Shown piece after piece: positions 48,097 to 57,552 of a stretch of 64,000 nucleotides of DNA; positions within the stretch are counted from its first letter, which is position 1; the number at the start of each line of letters is the position of its first letter. Both the position numbers and the translations under genes were made by a program. Source of the stretch: Mitsuaria sp. WAJ17 (GTDB lineage Bacteria > Pseudomonadota > Gammaproteobacteria > Burkholderiales > Burkholderiaceae_C). The stretch spans positions 1 to 64,000 of the forward strand of contig NZ_JACJUG010000016.1 of the NCBI RefSeq assembly GCF_014174515.1. The letters are read 5' to 3'. The notes under the pieces were generated by a model. It was not told the origin of the DNA, ran no database searches, and saw only the letters and a program-made list of their open reading frames with translations.

Positions 48097-49218
48097 ATGC
48101 CTATCTCTCCTGTCCCCGAGCTGGTCGCCGAGCTGGCCGCCGGCCGCATGGTCATCCTGGTTGACGAAGAAGACCGCGAGAACGAGGGTGACCTCGTCCT
48201 GGCCGCGGACCACGTCACGCCCGAAGCCATCAACTTCATGGCCAAGTTCGGCCGCGGCCTGATCTGCCTCACGCTCACGCGCGAGCGCTGTGAGCGCCTG
48301 CAACTGCCGCCCATGGCCACGCGCAACGGCACCCAGCATGGCACGGCCTTCACGGTGTCCATCGAGGCGGCCACCGGCGTCACCACCGGCATCTCCGCCG
48401 CAGATCGCGCCCGCACCGTGCAGGCCGCCGTGGCCCGCAATGCCGAGGCACGCGACCTGGTCCAGCCCGGCCACATCTTCCCCCTGCAGGCCCAGGACGG
48501 CGGCGTGCTGATGCGCGCCGGCCATACCGAAGCTGGCTGCGACCTCTCCCGCATGGCCGGCCTGACGCCCGCCGCCGTGATCTGCGAGATCATGAAGGAC
48601 GACGGCACCATGGCCCGCCTGCCGGACCTGGAGGTCTTCGCCCAGGAGCACGGCATCAAGATCGGCACCATTGCCGACCTGATCGAATACCGCAGCCGCA
48701 ACGAATCCCTGGTCCAACTGGTCAGTCGCCGCGCGCTGCAGACGCACCAGGGCAGCTTCGATTGCGCCGTCTTCAAGGACCGCACCGGCGCAGTGCACCT
48801 GGCCCTCAGCCATGGCCAGTGGCAGCCGTCTGACGAGGTGCTGGTGCGCGTGCACGAGCCCTTCTCTGCCCTGGACCTGCTGGACGCCGGCCAGTGCGGC
48901 CACTCATGGCCGCTGCCCCAGGCCCTGGCGGCGCTGAAGCAGTCGCCCGCCGGCGTGGCCGTGCTGCTGAACTGCGGCGAGTCGGCCGAGGCTCTGCTGG
49001 GCCGTTTCGAGTCGGGTGACGCAACGGCGCCGCGCGCCATGGCCATGGACCTGCGCACCTACGGCGTCGGTGCCCAGATCCTTCGAGAACTGGGCGTGCA
49101 CAGGATGAAGCTGCTGGGCAGCCCACGCCGCATGCCCAGCATGACGGGCTACGGCCTGGAGGTCACCGGTTTCCAGAGCGCTCAACCCAGTGCTCTGTCG
49201 AGCACCCACAAGGAGTAA
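48097..49218 (+). CDS. ribB: 3,4-dihydroxy-2-butanone 4-phosphate synthase with degenerate GCH II-like domain
   Basis: A 373-residue protein. The N-terminal DHBP synthase domain is intact: [17 protein letters not shown] (metal-binding acidic residues), [16 protein letters not shown] and [17 protein letters not shown]. The C-terminal domain aligns with RibA-type GTP cyclohydrolase II, with [20 protein letters not shown] and the ending NPRK-like GSPRRM. But it lacks the zinc-binding Cys cluster (GSLRCDCG), so cyclohydrolase activity is probably lost. A separate RibA is expected elsewhere. ribH follows. Confidence 0.92.
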   Translation: MPISPVPELVAELAAGRMVILVDEEDRENEGDLVLAADHVTPEAINFMAKFGRGLICLTLTRERCERLQLPPMATRNGTQHGTAFTVSIEAATGVTTGISAADRARTVQAAVARNAEARDLVQPGHIFPLQAQDGGVLMRAGHTEAGCDLSRMAGLTPAAVICEIMKDDGTMARLPDLEVFAQEHGIKIGTIADLIEYRSRNESLVQLVSRRALQTHQGSFDCAVFKDRTGAVHLALSHGQWQPSDEVLVRVHEPFSALDLLDAGQCGHSWPLPQALAALKQSPAGVAVLLNCGESAEALLGRFESGDATAPRAMAMDLRTYGVGAQILRELGVHRMKLLGSPRRMPSMTGYGLEVTGFQSAQPSALSSTHKE

Positions 49219-49225
49219 GAAGCCC

Positions 49226-49690
49226 ATGCAAGGAGCAGACAAGGGACAACAGGCCGCCCTGACCGGCCAGGACCTGCGCATTGGCATCGTGCAGGCGCGC
49301 TTCAACGAGACGCTCACCAACACCCTGGCGCAGAGCTGCCTGGAAGCGCTGGACGCCATGGGCGTGCCCAGCCACCAGATCCGCCATGTGACGGTGCCCG
49401 GCGCCCTGGAAGTGCCGGTCGCCCTGCAGACCATGGCGGACAGCGAACGCTTCGACGCCCTCATCGCTCTGGGCTGCATCATCCGCGGCGAAACCTACCA
49501 CTTCGAGTTGGTGGCCAACGAAAGCGGCGCGGGCGTGACCCGTGTCTCGCTGGACGCCAATCTGCCCGTTGCCAACGCCATCCTCACCGTCGAGAACGAG
49601 CCCCAGGCCTGGGCCCGCGCCGCCGAAAAGGGCGCCGACGCCGCACGCGTGGCCGTCGAGATGGCCCATCTTCTGAAAGCCCTGCAGTGA
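49226..49690 (+). CDS. ribH: 6,7-dimethyl-8-ribityllumazine synthase
   Basis: Penultimate riboflavin enzyme, 154 residues. Motifs: [51 protein letters not shown] and [25 protein letters not shown] lies before the ATG. It is coupled to nusB. Riboflavin synthase (ribE), often in this operon, is missing here. Confidence 0.95.
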   Translation: MQGADKGQQAALTGQDLRIGIVQARFNETLTNTLAQSCLEALDAMGVPSHQIRHVTVPGALEVPVALQTMADSERFDALIALGCIIRGETYHFELVANESGAGVTRVSLDANLPVANAILTVENEPQAWARAAEKGADAARVAVEMAHLLKALQ

Positions 49691-49692
49691 GC

Positions 49693-50226
49693 ATGAACGA
49701 CAAGACCCCCACCCCCGCTGCAGCCAAGCCCACCGCCAAGTCCGGTTCCGGCGCCGCCGGCAAGCCAGGGCTCAAGCGTGCCGGCGCCAAGTCCGCCCGC
49801 CGCCGCTCGCGCGAATTCGCACTGCAGGCGCTGTACCAATGGCTGGTCACGGGTGATGAGCCTGGCGCCATCGAGGCCCACATGCGCGAGCAGCAGGGCT
49901 TCGACAAGTGCGACAAAGCCCACTTCGACGCCCTGTTCAACGGCAGCGTGCACGAGGCCGCCGACCTGGACGGCGTGCTGGGCCGCCATGTAGACCGCAA
50001 GACCACCGAGCTCTCGCCCATCGAGCACGGCATCCTGATGATCGGCGCCTACGAGCTCAAGCACTGCATCGACATCCCTTACAAGGTCGCGATCAACGAG
50101 GCCGTGGAGCTGGCCAAATCCTTCGGCGGCACCGATGGCCACAAGTACGTCAACGGCGTGCTGGACCGCGCGGCCGAGGACCTGCGCCCCGTGGAAGTGC
50201 AGGCCCAGCGCAAGCCGGCCCGCTGA
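49693..50226 (+). CDS. nusB: transcription antitermination factor NusB
   Basis: RNA-binding factor for rRNA antitermination; 177 residues. The conserved start of the fold, ARRRSREFALQALYQWLVTG, is at about residues 35-54, with ILMIGAYELKHCIDIPYKVA and INEAVELAKSFGGTDGHKYV at the end. The N-terminal 34 residues are Ala/Lys/Pro-rich. GTG at 49687 could also start it. Confidence 0.94.
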   Translation: MNDKTPTPAAAKPTAKSGSGAAGKPGLKRAGAKSARRRSREFALQALYQWLVTGDEPGAIEAHMREQQGFDKCDKAHFDALFNGSVHEAADLDGVLGRHVDRKTTELSPIEHGILMIGAYELKHCIDIPYKVAINEAVELAKSFGGTDGHKYVNGVLDRAAEDLRPVEVQAQRKPAR

Positions 50227-50260
50227 ACGGATCCCTGCAAGCCCACCCTCGCAGTCCCGG

Positions 50261-51457
50261 ATGAAGCTGGCCCAGCGACTGGATCGCATCGATCCCTTCT
50301 ACGTCATGGAATGCGCCAAGGCGGCCGATGAACTGGCCCGCACGGCGCTGTGCGACCCTGCCCAGGGCGGTCGCCGCATGATCTATCTGAATATCGGCGA
50401 GCCCGACTTCGGCGCCAGTCCGGGCGTGGCCGAGGCGGCCGCGCGCTGCATTGCCGAAGGCCGCACGCAGTACACCGCGGCGGCCGGCCTGCCGGCCCTG
50501 CGCGAGGCCATCAGCCGCTGGTACGGCCGGCATTTTGGGCTGAACGTGCCGGCCTCGCGCATCGTGGTGACGGCAGGTGCCTCGGCCGCCCTGCAGCTGG
50601 TGAGCCTGGCCTTGTTCGAGCGCGGGGACCAGGTCCTGATGCCCGACCCGAGCTACCCCTGCAACCGCCATTTCGTGGCCGCTGCGGACGCTGAAGCCGT
50701 GCTGCTGCCCGCCGGTGCCGGGCAACGCTTCCAGCCGAGCTGTCCCCAGGTCGAGGCGGCCTGGACCGAGCGTACCCGCGCCGTGCTGCTGGCCTCGCCC
50801 AGCAATCCCACCGGCACGTCCATCGAGCCCGCCGAGTTGGCCCGCATCGTCGCCGCCGTGCGCCAGCGCGGCGGCCTGACCCTCATCGACGAGATCTATC
50901 TGGGCCTGTCTTACGAGGAAGCCTTCGGCCACAGCGCCCTGGCCCTGGGCGAGGACATCGTCTCGATCAACAGCTTCTCCAAGTACTTCGGCATGACAGG
51001 CTGGCGCCTGGGCTGGCTGGTGCTGCCGCCGGCCCTGGTAAGCCCCGTCGAGAAGCTGGCGCAGAACCTCTTCATCTGCCCCTCCAGCATTGCCCAGCAT
51101 GCGGCGCTGGCTTGCTTCGAGGAGGCCTCGCTGGCCGAGTACGAACGCCGCCGTGCCGTGCTCAAGGACCGCCGCGACCGCATCGTTCCCGCGCTGCAGG
51201 CCCTGGGCCTGGAGGTGCCGGTGATGCCGGACGGCGCCTTCTACGTCTGGATGGACGTCTCCGCCTTCACCGACAACGCCTGGGACTTCAGTTTCGAGCT
51301 GATGCACCGCGCCCAGATCGCCCTGACGCCCGGCCGCGACTTCGGCCCTGCCCTGGCCTCGCGCTTCCTGCGCCTGTCCTTCGCCAGCAGCGACCAGGAC
51401 CTGGACGAGGCCGTCCGGCGCCTGGCCGCGCTGCTGCCCAGTCTGCGCCGCGCATGA
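50261..51457 (+). CDS. class I/II PLP aminotransferase
   Basis: Fold-type I aminotransferase of 398 residues. Motifs: IYLNIGEPDFGASPGV, YTAAAGLPALREAISRWYG, SPSNPTGTSIEPAELA, LIDEIYLGLSYEE and the PLP lysine in INSFSKYFGMTGWRLGWLVL. The substrate is unclear (aspartate, tyrosine or alanine types all possible). It lies between nusB and ybgC, and its stop overlaps ybgC. Confidence 0.9.
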   Translation: MKLAQRLDRIDPFYVMECAKAADELARTALCDPAQGGRRMIYLNIGEPDFGASPGVAEAAARCIAEGRTQYTAAAGLPALREAISRWYGRHFGLNVPASRIVVTAGASAALQLVSLALFERGDQVLMPDPSYPCNRHFVAAADAEAVLLPAGAGQRFQPSCPQVEAAWTERTRAVLLASPSNPTGTSIEPAELARIVAAVRQRGGLTLIDEIYLGLSYEEAFGHSALALGEDIVSINSFSKYFGMTGWRLGWLVLPPALVSPVEKLAQNLFICPSSIAQHAALACFEEASLAEYERRRAVLKDRRDRIVPALQALGLEVPVMPDGAFYVWMDVSAFTDNAWDFSFELMHRAQIALTPGRDFGPALASRFLRLSFASSDQDLDEAVRRLAALLPSLRRA

Positions 51458-51891
51458 GCCAGAGCCGTGCCCACGAGGCGGACTACCGCCATGGCCTGCG
51501 CGTCTATTGGGAAGACACCGACGCCGGCGGCGTGGTCTTCTACGCCAACTATCTGAAGTTCTTCGAGCGCGCTCGCACCGAGTGGCTGCGCGAGCTGGGC
51601 TTCAGCCAGGAGCTGATGCGCCAGTCGCAGGGCCGCATGTTCGTGGTCAGCCGCACGGCGGTGAGCTACCTGGCACCGGCCCGGCTGGATGACTGGGTCA
51701 GCGTCACCGTCGAGCTGCGCGAGCAGGGTCGGGCGAGCATGACCTTGTTCCAGCAGGCCTGGCGTGACGGACAGTTACTCGCCGAAGGCGAAATCCGCAT
51801 AGGCTGTGTGGATGTGGCCAGCTTCCGGCCGGCTCGCATGCCTGAGGACCTGCTGGCCCGCCTGTCCACCCTGATCCTTCCCTCGTCCTGA
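51454..51891 (+). CDS. ybgC: YbgC-type acyl-CoA thioesterase
   Basis: Hot-dog thioesterase of 145 residues, first gene of the tol cluster. Catalytic motif YWEDTDAGGVVFYANYLKFF at about 19-38, with the usual RTEWLRELGF following. The ATG overlaps the preceding stop (ATGA). It is thought to act on acyl-ACP/CoA at the inner membrane together with Tol functions. Confidence 0.94.
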   Translation: MSQSRAHEADYRHGLRVYWEDTDAGGVVFYANYLKFFERARTEWLRELGFSQELMRQSQGRMFVVSRTAVSYLAPARLDDWVSVTVELREQGRASMTLFQQAWRDGQLLAEGEIRIGCVDVASFRPARMPEDLLARLSTLILPSS

Positions 51892-51955
51892 AGCCACGGC
51901 TCCCTGCCACGCCCAGCCCCCTTCCTGCTTCTTCCCCGCTGACAAGCGAACCGAG

Positions 51956-52651
51956 ATGAACCAAGACCTCTCCATCTTCACCCTCATCGCCAATGCCAGC
52001 TTCGTGGTCAAGCTGGTGATCGGTGCCCTGCTGACGGTCTCTCTAGCCAGTTGGAGCGTGATCTTCTCGAAGTTCATCGCCTTGGGCCGGGTGAAGTCCA
52101 GCAACGAGTCCTTCGAGCAGGAGTTCTGGTCGGGCAAAAACCTCAACGAGCTCTACAACGCCGTCTCCGGCAAGAGCGACGGCGCCCCGCTGGAGCGCAT
52201 CTTCGCCTCCGGCATGCGCGAGTTCCTGAAGCTGCGCGAGCGCCGGGTGGCCGAGCCCACGGCCCTGCTGGACGGCGCCCGCCGTGCCATGCGGGCCAGC
52301 TTCCAACGTGAGCTGGACGCCATGGAATCGCACCTGTCCTTTCTGGCCTCGGTCGGTTCGGTCTCTCCCTATGTGGGCCTGTTCGGCACCATCTGGGGCA
52401 TCATGCATGCCTTCGTGGGCCTGTCCAATCTGCAGCAGGTGACCCTGGCCACGGTGGCCCCCGGCATTGCAGAAGCCCTGGTGGCCACGGCCATCGGCCT
52501 GTTCGCGGCCATCCCCGCAGTGCTGGCCTACAACCGTTTTGCGCGCCAGATCGACCGCAGCGCCATCACGCTGGAGACCTTCATCGAGGAGTTCTCCAAC
52601 ATCCTGCAGCGCAATGCTGGCACGCCTGCCGCAGCGCCCACCGCCCGCTGA
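51956..52651 (+). CDS. tolQ: TolQ proton-channel subunit
   Basis: Inner-membrane motor protein with TolR; 231 residues. Helix 1 (about 16-38, SFVVKLVIGALLTVSLASWS), cytoplasmic loop, then VGSVSPYVGLFGTIWGIMHA and helix 3 (ALVATAIGLFAAIPAVLAYN). Motor residues Thr in GLFGTIWG and the conserved P(A)VLAYNRFAR turn are present. Confidence 0.96.
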   Translation: MNQDLSIFTLIANASFVVKLVIGALLTVSLASWSVIFSKFIALGRVKSSNESFEQEFWSGKNLNELYNAVSGKSDGAPLERIFASGMREFLKLRERRVAEPTALLDGARRAMRASFQRELDAMESHLSFLASVGSVSPYVGLFGTIWGIMHAFVGLSNLQQVTLATVAPGIAEALVATAIGLFAAIPAVLAYNRFARQIDRSAITLETFIEEFSNILQRNAGTPAAAPTAR

Positions 52652-52657
52652 TCCGCC

Positions 52658-53101
<444 letters not shown>

Positions 53102-53174
53102 TCGCCATGAGCATGTGCACGCCGGCCGCCTGCAGGGCCATGTCTATAAAGCATCCCGCCGGGAGGCCCCGCCC

Positions 53175-54053
53175 ATGAGCGCCCTGCCCGCCGACCCCCT
53201 GCGCCCGCCGCAGGCCCCGGCCATGGGCCGCGGTTTCGGCCTGGCCGTGCTGGCGCACGCCCTGCTGGTGCTGGGCCTGAGCCTGGGCGTGCAGTGGCAC
53301 ACCCAGACCGAGCCCGCCTTCGAGGCCGAGCTGTGGTCCCTGGTGCCCCAGGCAGCCGCGCCGCGCCTGCAGGAGCCCGAACCCCAGCCCGAACCCGAGC
53401 AGCCCAGAGCCAAGAACCCGCCCCCCGTGCCTGAAGCCCAACCCGATCAGCGCGAGGCCGAGATCGCCATCGCCAAGGAAAAGAAGCGCAAGGACGATGA
53501 GCGCCGCCAGGCCGAGCTCGAACTCCAGCGCAAGAAGGAGCTTGAAAAGCAGAAGGAACTCGAAAAGGAGAGGGAGCGCGACAAGCTCAAGGAGCAGGAG
53601 CGCCTGAAGAAGGAAGAGCTGGCCAAGCAGGAGAAGCTCGAGAAACAGAAGCAGGAGAAGGCCGCCAAGGACGCACAGGCCAAGCTCGACGCCCTGCGCA
53701 AGCAGAACCTGGAGCGCATGATGGGCCTGGCCGGTGCCACCGGTTCGCCGGGCAGCACGGGCAGCGCCAAGCAGAGCGCTGGACCCTCGGCCACCTACGC
53801 CGGGCGCATCAAGGCGGCGATCCGACCCAACATCATCTACACGGCCAGCAGCGGCGCCAATCCGCAGGCGGAGGTCGAGGTGCGCTGCGCGCCGGACGGC
53901 AAGATCATCAGCAGCCGCCTGAGCAAGTCCAGCGGCGACCCCGACTGGGACCGCGCCGTGCAGCGCGCCATCGAGCGCACCGACCGCCTGCCCCGGGACA
54001 CCGACGGCAGCGTGCCGCCGGTGCTGGTGATCAGCTTCAAGCCGAACGACTGA
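53175..54053 (+). CDS. tolA: TolA energy-transducing protein
   Basis: A 292-residue protein: one membrane helix (about 22-39, FGLAVLAHALLVLGLSLG), a Pro-rich stretch, a long charged coiled coil (about 95-195, rich in KEK/QRKKELEKQKELEKERE), then a TonB-like C-terminal domain (YAGRIKAAIRPNIIYTA, AEVEVRCAPDGKI, WDRAVQRAIERTDRLP). The ATG at 53175 follows GGAGG; the frame opens earlier. Next to it a DoxX gene converges: tolB and pal do not follow as in most relatives. Confidence 0.94.
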   Translation: MSALPADPLRPPQAPAMGRGFGLAVLAHALLVLGLSLGVQWHTQTEPAFEAELWSLVPQAAAPRLQEPEPQPEPEQPRAKNPPPVPEAQPDQREAEIAIAKEKKRKDDERRQAELELQRKKELEKQKELEKERERDKLKEQERLKKEELAKQEKLEKQKQEKAAKDAQAKLDALRKQNLERMMGLAGATGSPGSTGSAKQSAGPSATYAGRIKAAIRPNIIYTASSGANPQAEVEVRCAPDGKIISSRLSKSSGDPDWDRAVQRAIERTDRLPRDTDGSVPPVLVISFKPND

Positions 54054-54061
54054 GCTGCGTC

Positions 54062-54081
54062 GGGGTCAGGTCTTGCCTGAG
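54062..54081 (+). repeat. dispersed GGGGTCAGGTCTTGCCTGAG element, intergenic copy
   Basis: The reverse complement shares 17 bases with 2271-2290 and 28752-28770. It contains an inverted repeat (TCAGG-TCTTG-CCTGA) and lies between convergent tolA and the DoxX gene, where it could form a hairpin. Confidence 0.5.
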
Positions 54082-54102
54082 TCCTTGGACCGTCGCCCCG
54101 GC

Positions 54103-54591
54103 TCAGGTCTTGAACCGCGACTGCAGCACCTGGTCCGCCGAGAACCGTCCCGCGCCCCACAGCAGCAGGCCCAGCAGCAGACTGCCCCACCACTGATGGC
54201 CGGCCAGGGCCGCGGGCGCGATCTCGGCCAGGCTCAGCACGGCCATCACGTTCAGCACCGACAGCCCGGCCGCCGCGAAGCGCGTGGCCAGGCCCACAAG
54301 CAGCAGTACCGGCAGCAGCACCTCGCCCGCCGTACCGGCATAGGCCGCCAGCACGGGCGGCAGCAGGGGCACCTTGTATTCGTCCTGGAACAGGGCCAGG
54401 GTGGTGTCCCAGTCGCGCAGCTTGGTCAGGCCGGACAGGAAGAACACCCGCGCCACATAGACCCGCGCCAGCAGCAGGGCCAGGGACTGGCCCCAGCGGA
54501 ACAAGGGCGCCGGCCAGGGCTGCTCGACATCGGGGCCGACGTGGCAGGCGCTAGCGCCCAGGCGGCGCAGGAATTGCTTCAGGGTGTTCAT
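54103..54591 (-). CDS. DoxX-family membrane protein of the DUF2282 operon
   Basis: A 162-residue four-helix membrane protein: LALLLARVYVARVFFLSGLT, PPVLAAYAGTAGEVLLPVLL, RFAAAGLSVLNVMAVLSLAE and the Trp-rich last helix. DoxX genes are the last members of bufferin/Gig operons (GigD in Caulobacter). Its function there is unknown; a redox or membrane role is proposed for the family. It overlaps the DUF2063 gene by 41 bases. Confidence 0.88.
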   Translation of the reverse strand: MNTLKQFLRRLGASACHVGPDVEQPWPAPLFRWGQSLALLLARVYVARVFFLSGLTKLRDWDTTLALFQDEYKVPLLPPVLAAYAGTAGEVLLPVLLLVGLATRFAAAGLSVLNVMAVLSLAEIAPAALAGHQWWGSLLLGLLLWGAGRFSADQVLQSRFKT

Positions 54592-55378
54592 CGTTGTTGT
54601 CCTCTTTGCCGTCCTCGGCCTCGACGGGTAGGACGGCCATCAGCCATTGCTCTCGCAGCGCCTGTTGGAGAAAGGAAGTGAAGTCCAGCCCTTCGTTTTC
54701 GTCGGCCTGTGAGGCCATCAGGGCGGTCTCCAGGCTGTCACCGGCCAGCACGCTGCGCATGAAGGCGGCCTCGGCCGCCTGCAATTGAGTCGCCCGGCCG
54801 CGCCAATCCTTACGCCATACCAGCACCGCCGGCATGCCCGCGGCCACAGGGTGCAGCCAGGCGCGGTGCGAGGCCAGCAGGGACAGGGCTTCGTCCGACA
54901 CCGACAGCAGGAGCAGCCCGGGGCGCAGGACCAGACGCAGCTGTCGGGGATCGCCATGCAGCAGGGCCAGGGAAGCGGCATCCAGGGCCGCGTCCGGCGC
55001 GCGCTCGGCCTGGTGCAGGGACCACTCCAGCGCGGCCATGTCGGCCAGCGCGTCGTCTGCGCTTTGCCTTAGAAAGCCGGGCAGCGCGGCACCCCACTCG
55101 CCCAGGTCCCCGCAGGCCGGTGGACAGACCTTCCAGAAGGACCAGGCCAGGCTGCCGAACTGCGACCCCAGCAGGCCAGCCAGCTGAGGAAAGGCGCCGG
55201 CCAGCGCCCGCTCGGACAGGGCGATGGCATTGCCGCGATAGGCCTGCAGGCCCTGCCGAAGGGCAGCTTGCGCGTCCGTGGGCAGCACGCCGCGCAGGCC
55301 CAGGGCCGCGAGCGAGCCGCCGTCGCCCTGCAGGAGGGCCGTCAGCAGCGCGGCCTGGCGTTCAATTTCAGTGGACAT
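54551..55378 (-). CDS. bufC1: DUF2063 / HvfC-BufC-type partner protein
   Basis: A 275-residue protein: N-terminal DUF2063 ([74 protein letters not shown]) and a C-terminal helical region. These proteins bind the precursor peptide and recruit the MNIO enzyme. The ATG at 55378 gives the family-like start; the longer frame overlaps the MNIO gene. Confidence 0.88.
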   Translation of the reverse strand: MSTEIERQAALLTALLQGDGGSLAALGLRGVLPTDAQAALRQGLQAYRGNAIALSERALAGAFPQLAGLLGSQFGSLAWSFWKVCPPACGDLGEWGAALPGFLRQSADDALADMAALEWSLHQAERAPDAALDAASLALLHGDPRQLRLVLRPGLLLLSVSDEALSLLASHRAWLHPVAAGMPAVLVWRKDWRGRATQLQAAEAAFMRSVLAGDSLETALMASQADENEGLDFTSFLQQALREQWLMAVLPVEAEDGKEDNNDEHPEAIPAPPGR

Positions 55379-56282
55379 GGCTCGATTGCGGCGCGGAGTT
55401 CGCACGGCGAAGGACTTCGGCGGCGATCCCATCGGCACGGCGCGCCTCGGCCAGCAGCAGATCCAGGGCGGGCAGGCGGGTGTCCCATTCGACCAGTGTG
55501 GGGATGGCCTGACCGAAATGCCACAGGGTCTGGCGATAGAGCCGCCACACCGGGTCGGCGACCTGGTCGCCGTGGTCGTCCACGATCAGCCCCTGCTGCC
55601 GGCTGTGCCCGGCCAGATGGATCTCGCCCGGCACGACATGCAGGGCTTGCACCCAGTCCAGGCAGTCCTGCTGCGCCGCTTCCTTGGCGCCGCCATGCCT
55701 GTTGAGGGCGTTGACCATGAGGTTGTTGAGGTCCAGCAGCAGGCCGCAGCCGCTGCGGCGGCACAGGGCGTCCAGGAACTCGACCTCGGCCATGGGACCT
55801 TCATCGGCCTCGGGCGTCCATTCGAGGTAGGCGCTGAGGTTCTCGACGAGCAAGGGCTGCCGCAGCCGCTCCTGCACCTGCTGTACATGGCTGACCATGC
55901 GGTCCAGCGATCGGCGGCTGAAAGGCACGGGCAGCAGGTCGGCCCCATGCAAGACCTGACCCTCCAGCGGCACGCGGGCGAAGCTGGCATGGTCGGAGAT
56001 GCGCAGAGGCTGCACCCGCTCGGCCAGGCGCGCCAGACGGTCCAGGTGCCAGGCATCGAGCCCGCAGGCCGAGCCCAGGGAGAGGCCCACGCCGTGCAGG
56101 CTCACGGGGTAGTGCTCCCGCGCCAGCATCAGGGTCTGCAGGGCTGCGCCGCCGGGCTGGAAATAGTTCTCCGAGTGCACCTCGATGAAGGGCAGCGGCG
56201 GTCGCCGCTCCAGCAACTCGGCCTCATGCCCGTGGCGCCAGCCGATGCCACACAGCGCCGGATCTGCGCCCAGGGTCTGCAC
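55368..56282 (-). CDS. bufB1: DUF692 MNIO peptide-modifying oxidase (BufB/HvfB)
   Basis: TIM-barrel multinuclear non-heme iron oxidase of 304 residues. Metal-ligand segments [14 protein letters not shown] (Glu/His), [57 protein letters not shown] and the late Asp/His region DDHGDQV are all seen. In bufferin systems this enzyme converts cysteines of the DUF2282 precursor into thiooxazole-type groups that bind copper. It is followed by the DUF2063 partner with an 11-base overlap. Confidence 0.92.
   Translation of the reverse strand: MQTLGADPALCGIGWRHGHEAELLERRPPLPFIEVHSENYFQPGGAALQTLMLAREHYPVSLHGVGLSLGSACGLDAWHLDRLARLAERVQPLRISDHASFARVPLEGQVLHGADLLPVPFSRRSLDRMVSHVQQVQERLRQPLLVENLSAYLEWTPEADEGPMAEVEFLDALCRRSGCGLLLDLNNLMVNALNRHGGAKEAAQQDCLDWVQALHVVPGEIHLAGHSRQQGLIVDDHGDQVADPVWRLYRQTLWHFGQAIPTLVEWDTRLPALDLLLAEARRADGIAAEVLRRANSAPQSSHVH
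55949..55963 (-). repeat. dispersed GCAAGACCTGACCCT element inside bufB1, partial copy
   Basis: Fifteen bases shared with the element at 2271-2290; coding sense gives EGQVLHG. The shortest copy, so most open to chance. Confidence 0.35.
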
Positions 56283-56285
56283 GGC

Positions 56286-56564
56286 TTACTTCTTCATCTT
56301 GGCGCGGGCTTCCTCGCTGCTCAGGCCGCCCTGGCTCTTGCAGCTGCCCTTGGCCACATAACGCCACTCCTCCGGGGCATTGTTGGTGGTGGCCTGGCCG
56401 GCGCAGCTGTGGCTGCCGTTGAGGTTGGCACAGTCGTTCTGGCCGGCCTTGGCGATGCCGTAGCACTTCTCCTTGGCGCCCTTGTCCTCGGCCTGGGCCT
56501 GCTGGACGAGACCCAAGGCGAGGGCGGCGGCGAGGGCGGTGCTGAGAGTCTTGTGATGCGACAT
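56286..56564 (-). CDS. bufA1: DUF2282 bufferin-type copper-peptide precursor
   Basis: A 92-residue exported precursor. Signal peptide [20 protein letters not shown], cleavage near QQAQA-ED. The mature part has four cysteines in the family order: [22 protein letters not shown] and a final KGSCKSQGG, with the conserved Trp in [11 protein letters not shown]. Known members are post-translationally modified by the MNIO enzyme and sequester copper in the periplasm. It is the first gene of the operon with bufB, bufC and DoxX. Confidence 0.92.
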   Translation of the reverse strand: MSHHKTLSTALAAALALGLVQQAQAEDKGAKEKCYGIAKAGQNDCANLNGSHSCAGQATTNNAPEEWRYVAKGSCKSQGGLSSEEARAKMKK

Positions 56565-56668
56565 GATGCTTCCTTGTTGGCTTGTCGGTTGACGGGATGT
56601 CGTGGGACGGACCGCGGGCCACAGCGAGGCTCACCGCGTGGCGGCCATCATCGGCCCACGCGGGGTGT

Positions 56669-56694
56669 GTCGCAAGAGGGCTGACAGTCCTTAC
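56669..56694 (-). promoter_or_regulatory. ECF-type promoter candidate for the bufA operon
   Basis: The minus strand reads GTAAGG (56694-56689), 16 bases, then CGAC (56672-56669), in the pattern of an ECF -35/-10 pair (compare GTAACC-N16-CGAA for the Caulobacter SigF-controlled Gig genes, from memory). The predicted start is about 100 bases before the bufA ATG. The divergent ECF gene is the natural regulator. Confidence 0.45.
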
Positions 56695-56746
56695 ACTGCG
56701 CGGCACACATTTCTTGCCCACCCCTGCCCTCGCCCCTCATCCCACC

Positions 56747-57316
56747 ATGAGCATCGCCCCCGCCGAGCTGGAGAGCCTGCGCCCGCAGCTGCTCAAGTAC
56801 GCCCGCCTGCAACTGCGCAACGAAGCCTGGGCTGAAGACGCCGTGTCCGAGACCCTGCTGGCAGCGCTTGAGCGGCCCGAGGGCTTTGGCGGCCGCTCCC
56901 AGCTCAAGACCTGGCTGGTGGGCGTGCTCAAGCACAAGCTGGTGGACCAGATCCGGCGCAACTGCCGCGAGCTTTCGAGCAGCCGCGAGGACGAGGAAGA
57001 CCTCGACGAGCAGCTCTTCGACAGCACCGGCCATTGGCGCGAGACCCCGGGCGACTGGGGCAGCGACCCAGAGGCCGCCCTGCGCCAGATGGACTTCATG
57101 CGCGTGCTGGAGGCCTGCGTGGACAAGCTCCCCGGCCAGCAAGGCCGGCTCTTCATGATGCGCGAATGGCTGGAACTGGACACCGAGGAGATCTGTAAGG
57201 TCCTGGCCATCAGCCCGACCAATCTCTGGGTGATGCTTCACCGAGCGCGGCTGCGGCTGCGTGAATGTCTGGAACTCAACTGGTTTGCCGGCGCCGGCCC
57301 GGGAGCCGCCGCATGA
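56747..57316 (+). CDS. ECF-family RNA polymerase sigma factor
   Basis: A 189-residue sigma factor. Region 2: LLKYARLQLRNEAWAEDAVS and SQLKTWLVGVLKHKLVDQIR; linker rich in Ser/Glu/Asp (SSSREDEEDLDEQLF, a target for metal or anti-sigma contacts); region 4: RLFMMREWLELDTEEICKVL and LHRARLRLRECLE. ATG at 56747 is chosen; the earlier frame has no sigma features. It is divergent from the bufA operon and overlaps the anti-sigma gene by ATGA. It probably turns the operon on under metal stress. Confidence 0.9.
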   Translation: MSIAPAELESLRPQLLKYARLQLRNEAWAEDAVSETLLAALERPEGFGGRSQLKTWLVGVLKHKLVDQIRRNCRELSSSREDEEDLDEQLFDSTGHWRETPGDWGSDPEAALRQMDFMRVLEACVDKLPGQQGRLFMMREWLELDTEEICKVLAISPTNLWVMLHRARLRLRECLELNWFAGAGPGAAA

Positions 57317-57552
57317 AACTGCTCAGAACGCTGTTCATTCCCATCCTGCGCCTGGTGCTGCCCAATTGCCGCCAGGTCACCGAGATGCTGCTGCTCGCCC
57401 AGGATCGGCCGCCCCGCCTGCGCGAGCGCTTGCTGGTGGCCGTGCACATGCCCCTGTGCGCGGCCTGCCCGCGCTTTCGCCAGCAGGTCCGGCTGATGAA
57501 GAAGGCCAGTCAGCGCTGGCGGAGCTACAGCGAGGACGAAGGCCTTGACTGA
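57313..57552 (+). CDS. zinc-binding anti-sigma factor (zf-HC2-like), ending in a repeat
   Basis: A 79-residue protein with Cys24 (NCRQVTEMLLL), then the ZAS-type motif HMPLCAACPRF (H-x3-C-x2-C). It starts at the sigma stop (ATGA overlap). The final residues SEDEGLD and the stop TGA (57550-57552) are in the first copy of a 42-bp tandem repeat; all later copies carry CGA there, so a single T makes the stop. It may hold the ECF factor inactive until metal or oxidation releases it. Confidence 0.8.
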   Translation: MKLLRTLFIPILRLVLPNCRQVTEMLLLAQDRPPRLRERLLVAVHMPLCAACPRFRQQVRLMKKASQRWRSYSEDEGLD

